Shown: positions 26,863-37,007, numbered from the stretch's first letter. The stretch: 64,000 nt of DNA from Flavobacteriales bacterium UBA4466 (GCA_905182335.1 CAJJBE010000002.1:62001-126000), one strand, 5' to 3'. The notes: generated from the letters alone by a model not told the origin. A program made the numbers and translations.

Positions 26863-28488
26863 TTAGAAAAGTATTCCAGCGAGTACAGCCGTTGACATAC
26901 ATGCTAGCGTTCCACCAATAAGCGCGATTACCCCATATTTTGCTAGGAGACTCTTTTTTTCAGGAACTAAAATTCCAATTCCTCCAACTTGAATTCCAAT
27001 AGATGCTATATTTGCAAAACCACATAGAACATATGTACTCATGATAACTGTCTTCTGAGAAAGTTCATCTTGGAGAACTCCTAAGTGAGGATAAGCGATA
27101 AACTCATTTAATATTGTTTTTTCTCCAAGTAGTTGTCCGAAATACATGCAATCTTGCCATTCAACTCCCATGACCCATGAAACTGGTGCAAGGAGGTATC
27201 CAGCGATACTTTCAAAGCTTAACTGTGTGTACATTCCACCCGATGCAATTAGGTCATTTAAAGAGGTCCAATCTCCTACTTTTCCTAATGTGTAATTTAC
27301 TAAAGCGATTAAGCTCATGAACACCAATAGCATCGCCCCAACATTTGCTGCTAGCTTCAGCCCTTCAGTAGTTCCATTTGTGATTGCCTCTAATGCATTT
27401 GCACCAATATTTTCTTTTGGTACATCTAAGTCCTTATCAATTTCCTCCGTTTCTGGAACCAATATTTTAGCAAAAACAATTGCTGCAGGTGCAGACATAA
27501 AAGATGCTGTCAATAAGTGTTTGGCGTAGAATAATTCTTTCAATTCATCACCGCCACCTAAAATCCCAATCACTGCAGCAAGAACACCACCCGCAATTGT
27601 AGCCATTCCACCAACCATTAAGCACATGATCTCAGATTTGGTCATTCGTTTTAAGTATGGCTTAACAATTAGGGGCGCTTCTGTTTGTCCAATGAAGATG
27701 TTAGCTGCTGCAGAAATACTTTCAGCTCCAGAAATACCTAGTACTTTATTCATTACCCAAGCCAATCGTTTTACAATCCACTGTAAAATCCCGAAGTAAT
27801 AAAGTAAGCTTGAAATTGCTGCGAAGAAAATGATTGAAGGTAAAATCCAAGTCACAAAATTCATGAGTATAGGGTCTATTTGTTCTGAACCCATGCTTCT
27901 AAAAAGAAAGTTTGCTCCATCATGAGAGAAGTTAATGAGTTTTGTAAATGCTTTAGAAAGCCAATCAAAGATGATTGAAACAAATGGAACTTTAAGAATG
28001 AGAATTGCAAGGGCTATTTGAAGTAAAGTTCCACGAGCTACTAACCCCCAATTAATGTTTTTTCGGTCTTTACTAAAGACATATCCTATCAAAAATAGCA
28101 TTCCTAAACCAAAAAAACCTCTAATAATAGACATGAAAGTGATGCCCGCTCCTTTAGAACTAATTTTGTCATGATATGCAAATCGCTTTCCTGATTTAGT
28201 AAAAACCACTTTATTGTCAGAGCTAAAAGCAATAGGGTAATTATTTATTACATCTAAGGTATTGACTATTGATGTTAGTGTTAATGTCTTATCTTTAGCT
28301 TTCCATTTTCCCGTTAATTGTTGCGTAAAAAGAGTGTCATCATTGACGAATGTACCATTCGGATTTAATTTCAGGGTGAAAGATTTTCTATGGTATTCGA
28401 TATCCTCAAACTTAGCTGAAGCTTGAGAAGAAAATGTAATAAGTAGAAAAAAGAGAAGAAAATTAAGAGCTACGCTTTTTGATTTCAT
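26863..28488 (-). CDS. NupC-family concentrative nucleoside transporter with exported N-terminal domain
   Basis: This is a 541-aa protein from ATG 28488. A signal-like segment (KSKSVALNFLLFFLLITF) is followed by about 95 residues of strand-rich sequence (KFEDIEYHRKSFTLKLN, then TFVNDDTLFTQQLTGKWKAK). The NupC domain then has some ten helices: GQTEAPLIVKPYL, MTKSEIMCLMVGGMATIAGG, NEFIAYPHL and VLCGFANIASIGIQVGG are CNT motifs. It imports nucleosides with sodium or protons. The extra N-terminal domain is not part of E. coli NupC. The gene overlaps the upstream nuclease gene by 26 nt; a longer start at 28527 is possible but less likely. Confidence 0.88.
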   Translation of the reverse strand: MKSKSVALNFLLFFLLITFSSQASAKFEDIEYHRKSFTLKLNPNGTFVNDDTLFTQQLTGKWKAKDKTLTLTSIVNTLDVINNYPIAFSSDNKVVFTKSGKRFAYHDKISSKGAGITFMSIIRGFFGLGMLFLIGYVFSKDRKNINWGLVARGTLLQIALAILILKVPFVSIIFDWLSKAFTKLINFSHDGANFLFRSMGSEQIDPILMNFVTWILPSIIFFAAISSLLYYFGILQWIVKRLAWVMNKVLGISGAESISAAANIFIGQTEAPLIVKPYLKRMTKSEIMCLMVGGMATIAGGVLAAVIGILGGGDELKELFYAKHLLTASFMSAPAAIVFAKILVPETEEIDKDLDVPKENIGANALEAITNGTTEGLKLAANVGAMLLVFMSLIALVNYTLGKVGDWTSLNDLIASGGMYTQLSFESIAGYLLAPVSWVMGVEWQDCMYFGQLLGEKTILNEFIAYPHLGVLQDELSQKTVIMSTYVLCGFANIASIGIQVGGIGILVPEKKSLLAKYGVIALIGGTLACMSTAVLAGILF

Positions 28489-29047
28489 CCCTAATTTTTG
28501 AAGCAATTTCATAGTTTTCATCATCAATAGCTTGATTAAGTTGATTTTTCAATTCTTGAAGTGAAATAGTTTCAATAGTCTGCTTTGGCTCTTTTTCCAT
28601 GGCTTCAGTTAAAAGGTCATCTTCTTCCAAAGCATCTTGGTCTAGTAGTATTCCAGCACTTGATAAAATACTTTCATATGTATATACAGGGCACTCAAAT
28701 CGAACCCCAATTGCTATAGCATCAGAGGTTCTAGCGTCAATCTCAACAATATCTCCATTTTGCTCACAGACAAGTTTAGAATAGAAAATCCCTTCAGCGA
28801 GCTTGTAAATAATAACCTCAGTAACTGTTATATTGAATGTTGAAGCAAAGCTTTTAAATAAGTCATGTGTCAAAGGTCTAGTAGGGACCATTTTTTCTAG
28901 TTCGATCGCGATAGCTTGTGCTTCGAATCCTCCAATAATTATTGGAAGCCTTCTATTTCCCTCAACTTCAGATAAAACTAAAGCATAGGCGCCTGATTGT
29001 GTTTGGCTGTATGATAATCCTACGATTTCAAGTTTTATTTTATTCAT
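28463..29047 (-). CDS. bifunctional nuclease family protein with C-terminal UVR motif
   Basis: This 194-aa protein has the DUF151/bifunctional nuclease core: GAYALVLSEVEGNRRLPIIIGG (residues about 19-40), EAQAIAIELE, RPLTHDLFKSF near residue 57, and EIDARTSDAIAIGVRF near residue 102. The last 30 residues (ELKNQLNQAIDDENYEIAS) are a UvrB/UvrC interaction-type motif. The family shows RNase/DNase activity in a plant member; the bacterial role is not settled. It heads the five-gene minus-strand unit. Confidence 0.85.
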   Translation of the reverse strand: MNKIKLEIVGLSYSQTQSGAYALVLSEVEGNRRLPIIIGGFEAQAIAIELEKMVPTRPLTHDLFKSFASTFNITVTEVIIYKLAEGIFYSKLVCEQNGDIVEIDARTSDAIAIGVRFECPVYTYESILSSAGILLDQDALEEDDLLTEAMEKEPKQTIETISLQELKNQLNQAIDDENYEIASKIRDEIKKRSS

Positions 29048-29149
29048 AACTTAAATTACTTATCTTTTGATTTAAAGTAATTAGGAAAGCAAAGTAATAA
29101 TCTCCCCAAAAACGGATTGTATCTTAAAAAGAATAATTCTATCTAGAGT

Positions 29150-30091
29150 CTATTGGTTAGAGGCTTTGAATTTCTTTACTGCCTCAGTGAGTCTTGGGAG
29201 TACCTCAAAAGCATCACCTAAAACCCCGTAATCAGCAGCCTTAAAGAAAGGTGCTTCAGGGTCAGTGTTAATTACAACAATCACTTTAGACCCGTTAACT
29301 CCTGCTAAATGTTGAATCGCTCCAGATATTCCTGCAGCGATATATAAGTTTGGGCGAATAGCAACACCTGTTTGGCCAACATGTTCATGATGTGGTCTCC
29401 ATCCAATATCAGCTACTGGTCTAGAGCAGGCTGTAGCCGCACCTAATTCTTTAGCTAAATCCTCAACCATCAGCCAGTTTTCAGGTCCTTTTAAACCTCT
29501 GCCTGCAGATACAACTAGCTCAGCTTCTGGCAATGGGATTTCGCCTTCTGGTTTTTTAGTTTCTATTAGCTTGATTGTAATCTCTCCGGGATTACCATCA
29601 AAAGATTCAACGGTACATGCAGAACCATTTTCTTCAGGTTGAATGCTATTTGGTAATAAAGAAATTATTTTCTTATCAGAAGCAATCGTTACATTTCCAA
29701 AAGCTTTTCCAGAGAATACATTCACTTTAACAGTGTGTCCATTTGGCACTTCAATTGCACCTGAAATCAATCCAGCTTTTAACTTAACAGATAGCCTTGG
29801 AGCAACGGCCTTTGCAACTAAATCATGAGAAAATACAATTGTATTTGCAGAAGTAGATTCTACTGCTGAAGTGATAACCCGAGTTAGTTGTTGTGCATCA
29901 TTTCCGCTAACTGATTTTTCTACTAATACTTTTGATGCTCCATATTTCCCTAATTCGGATAAAGTAGATTCTTCTTGTGAGCCAGTTGTAACCACTACAA
30001 CTTCTTCGCCTAGTTTTTTCGCGTAAGTAACTACTTCATGAGCACTTTTCGCTAGACCATTTTCGCTATTTATATATACTAATGTTGCCAT
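29150..30091 (-). CDS. etfA: electron transfer flavoprotein alpha subunit
   Basis: This 313-aa FAD-binding subunit passes electrons from acyl-CoA dehydrogenases to the respiratory chain. The FAD domain motif appears as GRGLKGPENW near residue 206 and ACSRPVADIGWRPHHEHVGQTG near residue 230. GISGAIQHLAG and VIVVINTDPEAPFFKAADYG lie near the end. These are the standard ETF-alpha marks. It follows etfB by 3 nt. Confidence 0.96.
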   Translation of the reverse strand: MATLVYINSENGLAKSAHEVVTYAKKLGEEVVVVTTGSQEESTLSELGKYGASKVLVEKSVSGNDAQQLTRVITSAVESTSANTIVFSHDLVAKAVAPRLSVKLKAGLISGAIEVPNGHTVKVNVFSGKAFGNVTIASDKKIISLLPNSIQPEENGSACTVESFDGNPGEITIKLIETKKPEGEIPLPEAELVVSAGRGLKGPENWLMVEDLAKELGAATACSRPVADIGWRPHHEHVGQTGVAIRPNLYIAAGISGAIQHLAGVNGSKVIVVINTDPEAPFFKAADYGVLGDAFEVLPRLTEAVKKFKASNQ

Positions 30092-30094
30092 ATC

Positions 30095-30835
30095 TTAGAT
30101 TACTTTTGCTTCGTTATGTAATAATTCTACTAATTCATCCATGTTTTCCGGTTCAATCATTTTACATGCTGACTTAGCTTCTGGTAATGCATAACTTTCA
30201 AATGCAGTAAGCGGAGTAATGTCTGCTGGGGGAACAACATTTAAAGGCTTTTTTCTAGCTGCCATAATTCCTCTCATGTTTGGTATTCGCTGCTCAGCCA
30301 TACCTTTAGCACAAGAAATGACAGCAGGCATATCAATTTCTACAATTTGAATTCCGCCTACAATTTCTGTTTCTAATGTTAGCGTATTACCGTTAGCTTC
30401 TAGTTTTGATGCCAATGAAACAAATGGCAGGTCCATACCTTCAGCAATCATACCTCCAACTTGAGAGCCATTGTAATTGATGGTTTCCTTACCAGTTAGC
30501 ACTATATCAAATCCATTCGCTTTTGCATATTCTGCAATTTGCATAGAAACATAATAAGCATCAGTTGGTTCTGCATCAATACGAATTGCTTCATCCGCAC
30601 CAATTGCAAGGGCTTTCCTCATAACAGCTTCATCAGAAGCATTTCCAACTGTAATGATTGAAACAGAACCTCCGGCTACTTCTTTTAATTCTAGCGCACG
30701 GACTAAAGCATACCATTCGTCATAAGGATTGACAATATATTGTACTCCATTCTCATCAAACTTAGAATTACCATCCGTAAAGGCGATTTTCGAAGTTGTA
30801 TCAGGAGATTTACTAATACAAACAAGTATTTTCAT
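30095..30835 (-). CDS. etfB: electron transfer flavoprotein beta subunit
   Basis: This 246-aa partner of EtfA binds AMP. MKILVCISKSPDTTSKIAFTD opens the chain, NPYDEWYALVRALEL near residue 37 is the family signature region, and DIVLTGKETINYNGSQVGGMIAE near residue 115 is the AMP-binding loop. AKGMAEQRIPNMRGIMAARKKP near residue 180 is the recognition loop. It is the first gene of the etfBA pair. A TAAATTTG box 29 nt before the start suggests its promoter. Confidence 0.96.
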   Translation of the reverse strand: MKILVCISKSPDTTSKIAFTDGNSKFDENGVQYIVNPYDEWYALVRALELKEVAGGSVSIITVGNASDEAVMRKALAIGADEAIRIDAEPTDAYYVSMQIAEYAKANGFDIVLTGKETINYNGSQVGGMIAEGMDLPFVSLASKLEANGNTLTLETEIVGGIQIVEIDMPAVISCAKGMAEQRIPNMRGIMAARKKPLNVVPPADITPLTAFESYALPEAKSACKMIEPENMDELVELLHNEAKVI

Positions 30836-30863
30836 GTGAAATAAGTTTTATTTTTATCGATTG

Positions 30864-30871
30864 CAAATTTA
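30864..30871 (-). promoter_or_regulatory. candidate -7 box of etfBA
   Basis: The minus strand reads TAAATTTG, exact for TAnnTTTG, 29 nt before the etfB start codon. Confidence 0.4.
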
Positions 30872-30974
30872 GCAAATAATTACTCTTTTTTAGTGCTTTA
30901 GAAACATAATTCAAATGAATTTTCCTGAAATAAGCCGTATCGACAAAAAAATCATGGTTTTGTTTATACTTTTC

Positions 30975-31007
30975 TTTGTTTTCTGTAATCGAAATTTATT
31001 ACATTTG
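30975..31007 (+). promoter_or_regulatory. promoter of the pyruvate dehydrogenase E1 beta gene
   Basis: TTTG at 30975-30978 and TACATTTG at 31000-31007 are spaced 21 nt apart. Transcription would start about 25-28 nt before the start codon at 31040. Confidence 0.55.
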
Positions 31008-31039
31008 GCCACCCAATTTGGATTAAGATTTTATAAAGT

Positions 31040-32020
31040 ATGAAAACTGTACAGTTTAGAGAAGCACTTAGAGAAGCTATGACAGAAGAAATGCGACTAG
31101 ATCAGAGCGTGTTTTTGATGGGAGAAGAAGTTGCTGAATATAATGGAGCATATAAGGTGTCTCAAGGGATGCTTGATGAGTTTGGTCCAAAAAGAGTTAT
31201 AGACACCCCGATTGCAGAGCTTGGGTTTACTGGTATTGCGGTAGGTGCGTCAATGAATGGTTTAAGGCCTATCGTCGAATTTATGACATGGAATTTCGCG
31301 ATTCTAGCTGCGGATCAAATCATAAATAGTGCTGCTAAAATGCTGCAGATGTCTGGCGGGCAATTTCATTGTCCAATTGTTTTTCGAGGTGGAAACGGTA
31401 CTGCAGGACAGTTAGGGGCGACACACTCGCAAAGTTTTGAATCAATGTACGCTCATATACCAGGGCTAAAAGTGGTTACGCCTTCAAATCCTTATGATGC
31501 AAAAGGGTTATTGAAATCTGCAATTCGTGACAATGACCCTGTTGTTTTTCTTGAGTCTGAACAGATGTATGGTGATAAAGGAGAGATTCCTGAGGGAGAA
31601 TACTTAATTCCTATCGGAGTTGCTGATGTAAAACAAAAAGGAACAGATGTAACTATTGTTTCATTTGGAAAGGTTATGAAGGTGGCTTTTGAGGCTGCTA
31701 CGGAGCTGGCTAAAGAAGGTGTTTCGGTAGAGGTTGTTGATTTGCGTTCAGTTAGACCAATTGATTATATTACTGTTGTTGAATCAATCAAGAAGACGAA
31801 TAGATGTGTTGTTCTTGAAGAGTCTTGGCCATTAGCATCAATCTCTTCTGAGATAGCTTACCATTTACAAAGATATGCATTTGATTATTTAGATGCCCCT
31901 GTAATGCGTGTGACCCAAACGGATACACCATTTGCTTTTTCACCAACATTGATTGATGAGGCGCTACCAAATGTTGGAAGAGTTATCGATGCTGTTAAAA
32001 GCACATTATATCGAGATTAA
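31040..32020 (+). CDS. pdhB: pyruvate dehydrogenase E1 component subunit beta
   Basis: This 326-aa transketolase-like beta subunit pairs with an alpha subunit to decarboxylate pyruvate with thiamine diphosphate. The thiamine-site Glu lies in RVIDTPIAELGFTGIAVG (about 54-71), GATHSQSFESMYAHIPGLKV near residue 127 is the E1-beta signature, and the C-terminal domain begins near residue 200 (TIVSFGKVM, then VVDLRSVRPID). Length is normal. The alpha subunit and E2 genes are not adjacent. Its own promoter and terminator make it monocistronic. Confidence 0.93.
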   Translation: MKTVQFREALREAMTEEMRLDQSVFLMGEEVAEYNGAYKVSQGMLDEFGPKRVIDTPIAELGFTGIAVGASMNGLRPIVEFMTWNFAILAADQIINSAAKMLQMSGGQFHCPIVFRGGNGTAGQLGATHSQSFESMYAHIPGLKVVTPSNPYDAKGLLKSAIRDNDPVVFLESEQMYGDKGEIPEGEYLIPIGVADVKQKGTDVTIVSFGKVMKVAFEAATELAKEGVSVEVVDLRSVRPIDYITVVESIKKTNRCVVLEESWPLASISSEIAYHLQRYAFDYLDAPVMRVTQTDTPFAFSPTLIDEALPNVGRVIDAVKSTLYRD

Positions 32021-32043
32021 ATACACATTATAAATTAGAGACT

Positions 32044-32074
32044 AAACCCTATTCATTATGAGTAGGGTTTTTTA
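32044..32074 (+). terminator. terminator of pdhB
   Basis: AAACCCTA and TAGGGTTT form the stem, with an inner TCAT/ATGA pairing; a T run follows. Confidence 0.85.
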
Positions 32075-32444
32075 TTCTCTATAATTGCTTTTTGGGTGAT
32101 ATAACGATTAGTATTAGTACCTCCATAATTTTCGATTTAAAAGCGCATGTAATTTGTCGATGTAAAACAAAGCGCTTAGGCTTACTGAACGCCAATATGA
32201 CTTGATGCTCAGTACAGATTCTTTTAAAGAGTATTGATGTTTACATTTTCAGCTTACTCTCATAGTGTATTTTTACAGATTAATTTAGCGTTATCTTTTT
32301 TGACGAAAGATGTAAACACCCAAATGTGAAAAAAGTTCTTTTTTTTCGGTGTCACTGTTGGTTTCTAAAATAAATCTACTATCTTTGCACTCCTGAAATG
32401 TGTTTTTAGGTGAGTCATTTATTAATTAAAGTAATAGTATTTTT
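32075..32444 (+). promoter_or_regulatory. leader region of the ribosomal supercluster, with inverted repeat
   Basis: These 370 nt carry no gene I can support. TGTTTACAT at 32238-32246 and ATGTAAACA at 32310-32318 are an exact 9-nt inverted repeat, extended by a further TTTC/GAAA pairing. The related GATGTAAAACA occurs at 32159-32169. The repeats lie 40-120 nt upstream of the -33 box, where a regulator could bind, or where a stem could form in a longer transcript. Confidence 0.4.
32358..32387 (+). promoter_or_regulatory. main promoter of the str/S10/spc/alpha supercluster
   Basis: TTG at 32358-32360 and TATCTTTG at 32380-32387 are 19 nt apart, an exact Bacteroidota housekeeping promoter. The start codon of rpsL lies 58 nt further on. 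Confidence 0.65.
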
Positions 32445-32819
32445 ATGCCAACTATACAACAATTAGTTCGCAAAGGGAGAACAGCAGTGGTAAAGAAGAG
32501 CAAGTCAGCCGCACTTGATTCTTGTCCACAGCGTAAAGGGGTATGTGTAAGAGTTTACACCACTACTCCTAAAAAGCCGAATTCGGCTATGCGAAAGGTC
32601 GCTAGGGTCCGCTTGACCAACGGAAAAGAAGTTAATGCATACATCGGAGGGGAAGGGCATAACCTTCAAGAGCACTCTTTAGTATTGGTACGTGGTGGGA
32701 GAGTAAAAGATCTTCCAGGTGTACGTTACCACATTGTACGTGGTGCTGAAGATACGGCTGGTGTTGAGGGTAGAACTCAACGTCGTTCGAAGTATGGAAC
32801 AAAGAGACCTAAGAAATAA
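32445..32819 (+). CDS. rpsL: 30S ribosomal protein S12
   Basis: This 124-aa protein is the decoding-centre protein of the 30S subunit. [17 protein letters not shown] contains the Lys pair around position 43 and [17 protein letters not shown] the Lys near 88, both unchanged from the streptomycin-sensitive form. It is the first gene of the supercluster, followed by rpsG after 22 nt. Confidence 0.98.
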   Translation: MPTIQQLVRKGRTAVVKKSKSAALDSCPQRKGVCVRVYTTTPKKPNSAMRKVARVRLTNGKEVNAYIGGEGHNLQEHSLVLVRGGRVKDLPGVRYHIVRGAEDTAGVEGRTQRRSKYGTKRPKK

Positions 32820-32841
32820 TCTTTTTTTAAAAGTTTAAAAG

Positions 32842-33312
32842 ATGAGAAGAAGAAAAGCAAAAAAGATAGCCATCCTTCCGGATCCAATATTTAAAGATGT
32901 TCAGGTGACAAAATTTGTCAATAACATGATGTTGGACGGGAAGAAAAATTTGGCGTTTAAGATATTTTATGATGCCATGGAAATGGTTGATGCAAAATTA
33001 GAAGATACAACAGGCTTAGCAACTTGGAAGAAAGCATTAGAGAATATTACTCCAGTTGTTGAGGTTCGTAGTCGCCGTGTAGGTGGTGCGACTTTCCAAA
33101 TACCAACTCCAGTTCGTGAAGGAAGAAAAGAATCTTTAGCGATGAAGTGGTTGATTGGTTATTCACGTAAGCGTAATGAGAAAACAATGGCCCAGAAGTT
33201 AGCTGCTGAGGTTATCGCTGCTTCGAAAGAAGAAGGCGCTGCTTATAAGAAGAAAGAAGACACATTAAGAATGGCTGAGGCAAACAAAGCATTCTCACAT
33301 TTTAGATTTTAA
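32842..33312 (+). CDS. rpsG: 30S ribosomal protein S7
   Basis: This 156-aa protein nucleates folding of the 16S rRNA 3' major domain. Marks are MRRRKAKK at the start, [21 protein letters not shown] near residue 25, [15 protein letters not shown] near residue 74 and [14 protein letters not shown] at the end. It is followed by fusA after 5 nt. The length matches the family. Confidence 0.98.
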   Translation: MRRRKAKKIAILPDPIFKDVQVTKFVNNMMLDGKKNLAFKIFYDAMEMVDAKLEDTTGLATWKKALENITPVVEVRSRRVGGATFQIPTPVREGRKESLAMKWLIGYSRKRNEKTMAQKLAAEVIAASKEEGAAYKKKEDTLRMAEANKAFSHFRF

Positions 33313-33317
33313 TAGAA

Positions 33318-35420
33318 ATGGCTAGAGATCTTAAATACACAAGGAATATTGGTATTGCTGCGCATATTGATGCAGGCAAGACCACTACTACTGAGCGTAT
33401 TCTTTATTATGGTGGTGTAAACCACAAAATTGGAGAAGTTCATGATGGTGGTGCTACTATGGATTGGATGGAGCAAGAGCAGGAGAGAGGTATTACAATT
33501 ACTTCTGCTGCTACAACGCTTAAATGGAACTATCGTGCACAAGAATATCACGTAAATATTATTGATACACCAGGTCACGTTGATTTTACTGTTGAGGTAA
33601 ATCGTTCATTACGTGTTTTGGATGGTTTAGTCTTTTTGTTCTCTGCAGTTGATGGTGTTGAGCCTCAATCTGAGACTAATTGGAGACTAGCGAATAACTA
33701 TAATGTTCCAAGAATTGGTTTTGTAAATAAAATGGATCGTCAAGGCGCAGATTTCATTAACGTATGCAAACAAGTTAGAGAGATGCTAGGTAGTCATGCA
33801 CTACCATTACAAATAAATATTGGAGCTGAAGATGATTTTAAAGGAGTTGTTGATTTAATTAACTTCAAAGGAATCACTTGGAATGAAGAAGATCAAGGGA
33901 TGACTTTTGAAGAGATTCCTATTCCCGAAGATGTTTTAGAAGAAGCTACACAGTTAAGAGAAGAGTTATTGGAAGCGGTTGCTGAATTTGACGACACTTT
34001 AATGGAGAAGTATTTCGAGGATCCTGAATCATTGACTGAAAGAGAGATTTTAGATGCACTTCGTGAAGCTACTATTTCTGGAAAAGTTGTTCCAATGATG
34101 TGTGGTTCGGCCTTTAAAAATAAAGGTGTTCAAGCAATGTTGGATATGGTAATGGAAATCCTTCCTTCGCCAATGGATGTTGAGGCAATTATCGGTGTTA
34201 ATCCTAAGACTGACGAAGAAGAAAAGCGTAAGCCATCGGTTGATGAGCCATTTGCAGCATTAGCATTTAAAATTGCAACTGACCCTTTCGTGGGTCGTTT
34301 ATGTTTTACTCGTGCGTACTCTGGTAAATTAGATGCTGGATCTTATGTGCTAAATGCTCGTTCTGGTAAAAAAGAACGTATTTCTCGTATTTTCCAAATG
34401 CACGCTGATAAGCAAAATCAAGTTCCTGAACTAGGAGCTGGGGATATTGGAGCATTTGTTGGTTTTAAAGATATCAAGACAGGTGATACATTGTGTGATG
34501 AGAAGTTTCCAATTGTATTAGAATCTATGGACTTTCCTGATCCGGTTATTGGAGTCGCGATTGAGCCTAAAACTCAAGCCGATGCTGATAGGTTGGGTGT
34601 TGGATTGAATAAATTAGCAGAAGAAGACCCTACTTTTCAGGTTAAAACTGATGAGGATTCAGGTCAAACGATTATATCAGGAATGGGTGAGTTACACCTG
34701 GAGATTATTGTTGATCGTTTGAAACGTGAGTTCAAGGTTGAGGTGAACCAAGGTGCACCTCAAGTTAGCTACCGTGAAAACATTACTGCCCTTGTTGACC
34801 ATAGAGAGGTTTATAAGAAACAGTCAGGTGGTCGTGGTAAGTTTGCCGACATTGTTATTGTTGTTGAGCCTCAGGATGATCCAGAAAAAACAGGATTAGA
34901 GTTTGTTAATATTATTAAAGGTGGTAATATTCCAAGAGAATTTATTCCTTCAGTTGAAAAAGGATTTAAGGATTCTATGAAGAATGGTGTAATGGCAGGT
35001 TTTGAAATGGATGCTATGAAAGTAACATTGAAAGATGGGTCTTTTCATGCAGTTGATTCAGATGCTTTATCTTTTGAGTTGTGTGCTAAATTGGCATTCA
35101 AAAATTCAATACCTAAAGCGAGCCCTGTTCTTTTAGAACCTATGATGAAAATAGAGGTGGTAACACCAGAGGAGAACATGGGAGACATCATTGGTGACCT
35201 TAACCGTCGCCGTGGTATTCTAAAGGGGACGGATGATAAAAATGGGGCGAAAGTTGTTAAGGCTGATGTTCCATTGTCTGAAATGTTCGGATATGTTACT
35301 CAATTAAGAACCATGTCTTCAGGTCGAGCTACTTCAAGTATGGAGTTTTCACATTATGCTGAAGCACCAAGAGGTGTAGCTGATGAAGTAGTAGCAAAAA
35401 TAAAAGGTGTTAAAGCGTAA
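33318..35420 (+). CDS. fusA: elongation factor G
   Basis: This 700-aa GTPase drives ribosomal translocation. G1 [13 protein letters not shown] lies near residue 15, G2 in [12 protein letters not shown]3 DTPGHVDFT near residue 87, G4 NKMDR near residue 141 and G5 SAF near residue 264. Domains II to V follow, with GEGxxHL-type GMGELHLEI near residue 453. tuf does not follow; rpsJ comes after 11 nt. This is the usual order in Bacteroidota. Confidence 0.97.
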   Translation: MARDLKYTRNIGIAAHIDAGKTTTTERILYYGGVNHKIGEVHDGGATMDWMEQEQERGITITSAATTLKWNYRAQEYHVNIIDTPGHVDFTVEVNRSLRVLDGLVFLFSAVDGVEPQSETNWRLANNYNVPRIGFVNKMDRQGADFINVCKQVREMLGSHALPLQINIGAEDDFKGVVDLINFKGITWNEEDQGMTFEEIPIPEDVLEEATQLREELLEAVAEFDDTLMEKYFEDPESLTEREILDALREATISGKVVPMMCGSAFKNKGVQAMLDMVMEILPSPMDVEAIIGVNPKTDEEEKRKPSVDEPFAALAFKIATDPFVGRLCFTRAYSGKLDAGSYVLNARSGKKERISRIFQMHADKQNQVPELGAGDIGAFVGFKDIKTGDTLCDEKFPIVLESMDFPDPVIGVAIEPKTQADADRLGVGLNKLAEEDPTFQVKTDEDSGQTIISGMGELHLEIIVDRLKREFKVEVNQGAPQVSYRENITALVDHREVYKKQSGGRGKFADIVIVVEPQDDPEKTGLEFVNIIKGGNIPREFIPSVEKGFKDSMKNGVMAGFEMDAMKVTLKDGSFHAVDSDALSFELCAKLAFKNSIPKASPVLLEPMMKIEVVTPEENMGDIIGDLNRRRGILKGTDDKNGAKVVKADVPLSEMFGYVTQLRTMSSGRATSSMEFSHYAEAPRGVADEVVAKIKGVKA

Positions 35421-35431
35421 TTTAGATAGCG

Positions 35432-35737
35432 ATGAATCAAAAAATTAGAATCAAATTGAAATCATACGATCACAATTTAGTTGATAAATCAGCTGAAAAG
35501 ATTGTTAAGACTGTAAAGTCAACAGGTGCAGTAGTTAGTGGACCAATTCCATTACCAACTCACAAAAGAATATATACTGTATTGAAATCTCCACACGTAA
35601 ACAAAAAAGCACGTGAGCAATTTGAATTGTGTGCTTACAAGCGTTTGATGGATATCTACAGTTCTTCTTCGAAAACTGTTGACGCATTAATGCGCTTGGA
35701 GCTTCCAAGTGGTGTTGATGTTGAAATTAAAGTATAA
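35432..35737 (+). CDS. rpsJ: 30S ribosomal protein S10
   Basis: This 101-aa protein of the 30S head opens the S10 block. [21 protein letters not shown] starts the ferredoxin-like fold, and [21 protein letters not shown] is the flexible loop, also used in NusB antitermination in model bacteria. rplC follows after 29 nt. Confidence 0.98.
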   Translation: MNQKIRIKLKSYDHNLVDKSAEKIVKTVKSTGAVVSGPIPLPTHKRIYTVLKSPHVNKKAREQFELCAYKRLMDIYSSSSKTVDALMRLELPSGVDVEIKV

Positions 35738-35766
35738 ATAAAAGTTTAATCATAAATAGTTAAAGT

Positions 35767-36381
35767 ATGCCAGGAATTATTGGTAGAAAAATCGGAATGA
35801 CTAGTATCTACAGTGCCGAGGGCAAAGCAATGCCATGCACGGTGATAGAGGCGGGTCCTTGTGTTGTAACTCAAGTTAAAACACAAGACAGAGATGGTTA
35901 CGAGGCTGTTCAAATGGGGTTTGGAGACCGTAAGGAAAAGAATACTCCAAATGCTATGAAGGGTCACTTTAAGAAAGCTAATACCGACCCAAAATCGAAA
36001 TTAGTTGAGTTTAAAGGCTTCGAGAATCTAAATCTCGGTGACATCGTTAACGTTGACATCTTTAAAGAAGGTGAGTACGTTGCGGTAGTAGGAACATCTA
36101 AAGGAAAGGGTTTTCAAGGGGTAGTAAAACGTCATGGTTTTGCCGGAGTTGGTCAAGCAACACACGGTCAACACAACAGATTACGTGCTCCAGGATCTAT
36201 TGGTGCTGCATCTTATCCAGCTCGTGTATTCAAGGGAATGCGCATGGCCGGACAAATGGGTAACGAAAGAGTGAAAATGGAAAACCTTCAAATTTTGAAA
36301 GTTCTTGCAGACAAGAATTTAATCGTAGTGAAAGGTTCTGTACCTGGATCTAAAGGTTCAACCGTAATAATTGAGAATTAA
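35767..36381 (+). CDS. rplC: 50S ribosomal protein L3
   Basis: This 204-aa early 50S assembly protein starts [30 protein letters not shown] near residue 113 and [15 protein letters not shown] near residue 160 are family signatures. Its stop codon shares one base with the start of rplD (TAATG), so translation is coupled. Confidence 0.97.
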   Translation: MPGIIGRKIGMTSIYSAEGKAMPCTVIEAGPCVVTQVKTQDRDGYEAVQMGFGDRKEKNTPNAMKGHFKKANTDPKSKLVEFKGFENLNLGDIVNVDIFKEGEYVAVVGTSKGKGFQGVVKRHGFAGVGQATHGQHNRLRAPGSIGAASYPARVFKGMRMAGQMGNERVKMENLQILKVLADKNLIVVKGSVPGSKGSTVIIEN

Positions 36382-37007
36382 TGAAAGTTAAAGTAATTAG
36401 CGCAAAAGGAAAAGCTACTGCTAAGGAAGTTAGCTTATCAAAAGAGGTTTTCGGTATTGAACCAAATGATCACGCTATCTATCTTGATGTTAAGCAACAC
36501 CTAGCGAATCGTCGTCAGGGAACGCATAAAGCAAAAGAAAGAGCTGAAATCACGGGATCTACTAGAAAGATTAAGAAGCAAAAAGGAACAGGTGGAGCAC
36601 GTGCTGGTAGTATCAAGTCTGGTACTAGAGTAGGTGGTGGTCGTATCTTTGGACCTCGTCCAAGAGACTATCACTTCAAGTTGAATGTGAAAATGAAAAG
36701 ATTGGCTCGTAGGTCAGCATTTTCATACAAAGCAGTTTCTAAAGACATTATGGTAATAAAAGACTTGAAATTTGACGGTATTAAAACTAAAGACTTTGAA
36801 GCATTATTGTCAAACCTTAATCTTCAAGATGACAAAGTATTGATGATCTTAGGTGAGAAAAATGATAACGTATACTTATCATCTCGTAACCTTAAGAGAG
36901 TTAAAGTTGTAACAGCTGATTCAGTTAATACATTTGATGTGTTAAATGCTACAAAAGTTGTTATGGCAGAGAGTTCAATTGAAGTAATCGAAAAGATTCT
37001 AAACTAA
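36381..37007 (+). CDS. rplD: 50S ribosomal protein L4
   Basis: This 208-aa protein sends a loop into the peptide exit tunnel: QKGTGGARAGSIKSGTRVGGG near residues 70-90. In E. coli L4 also represses the S10 operon; no comparable leader is visible here because the gene is internal. rplW follows after 5 nt. Confidence 0.97.
   Translation: MKVKVISAKGKATAKEVSLSKEVFGIEPNDHAIYLDVKQHLANRRQGTHKAKERAEITGSTRKIKKQKGTGGARAGSIKSGTRVGGGRIFGPRPRDYHFKLNVKMKRLARRSAFSYKAVSKDIMVIKDLKFDGIKTKDFEALLSNLNLQDDKVLMILGEKNDNVYLSSRNLKRVKVVTADSVNTFDVLNATKVVMAESSIEVIEKILN

Noticed and set aside
35421..35431. Missing tuf gene as an anomaly
   Set aside because: tuf is normally not in the str operon in Bacteroidota, so its absence between fusA and rpsJ is expected.
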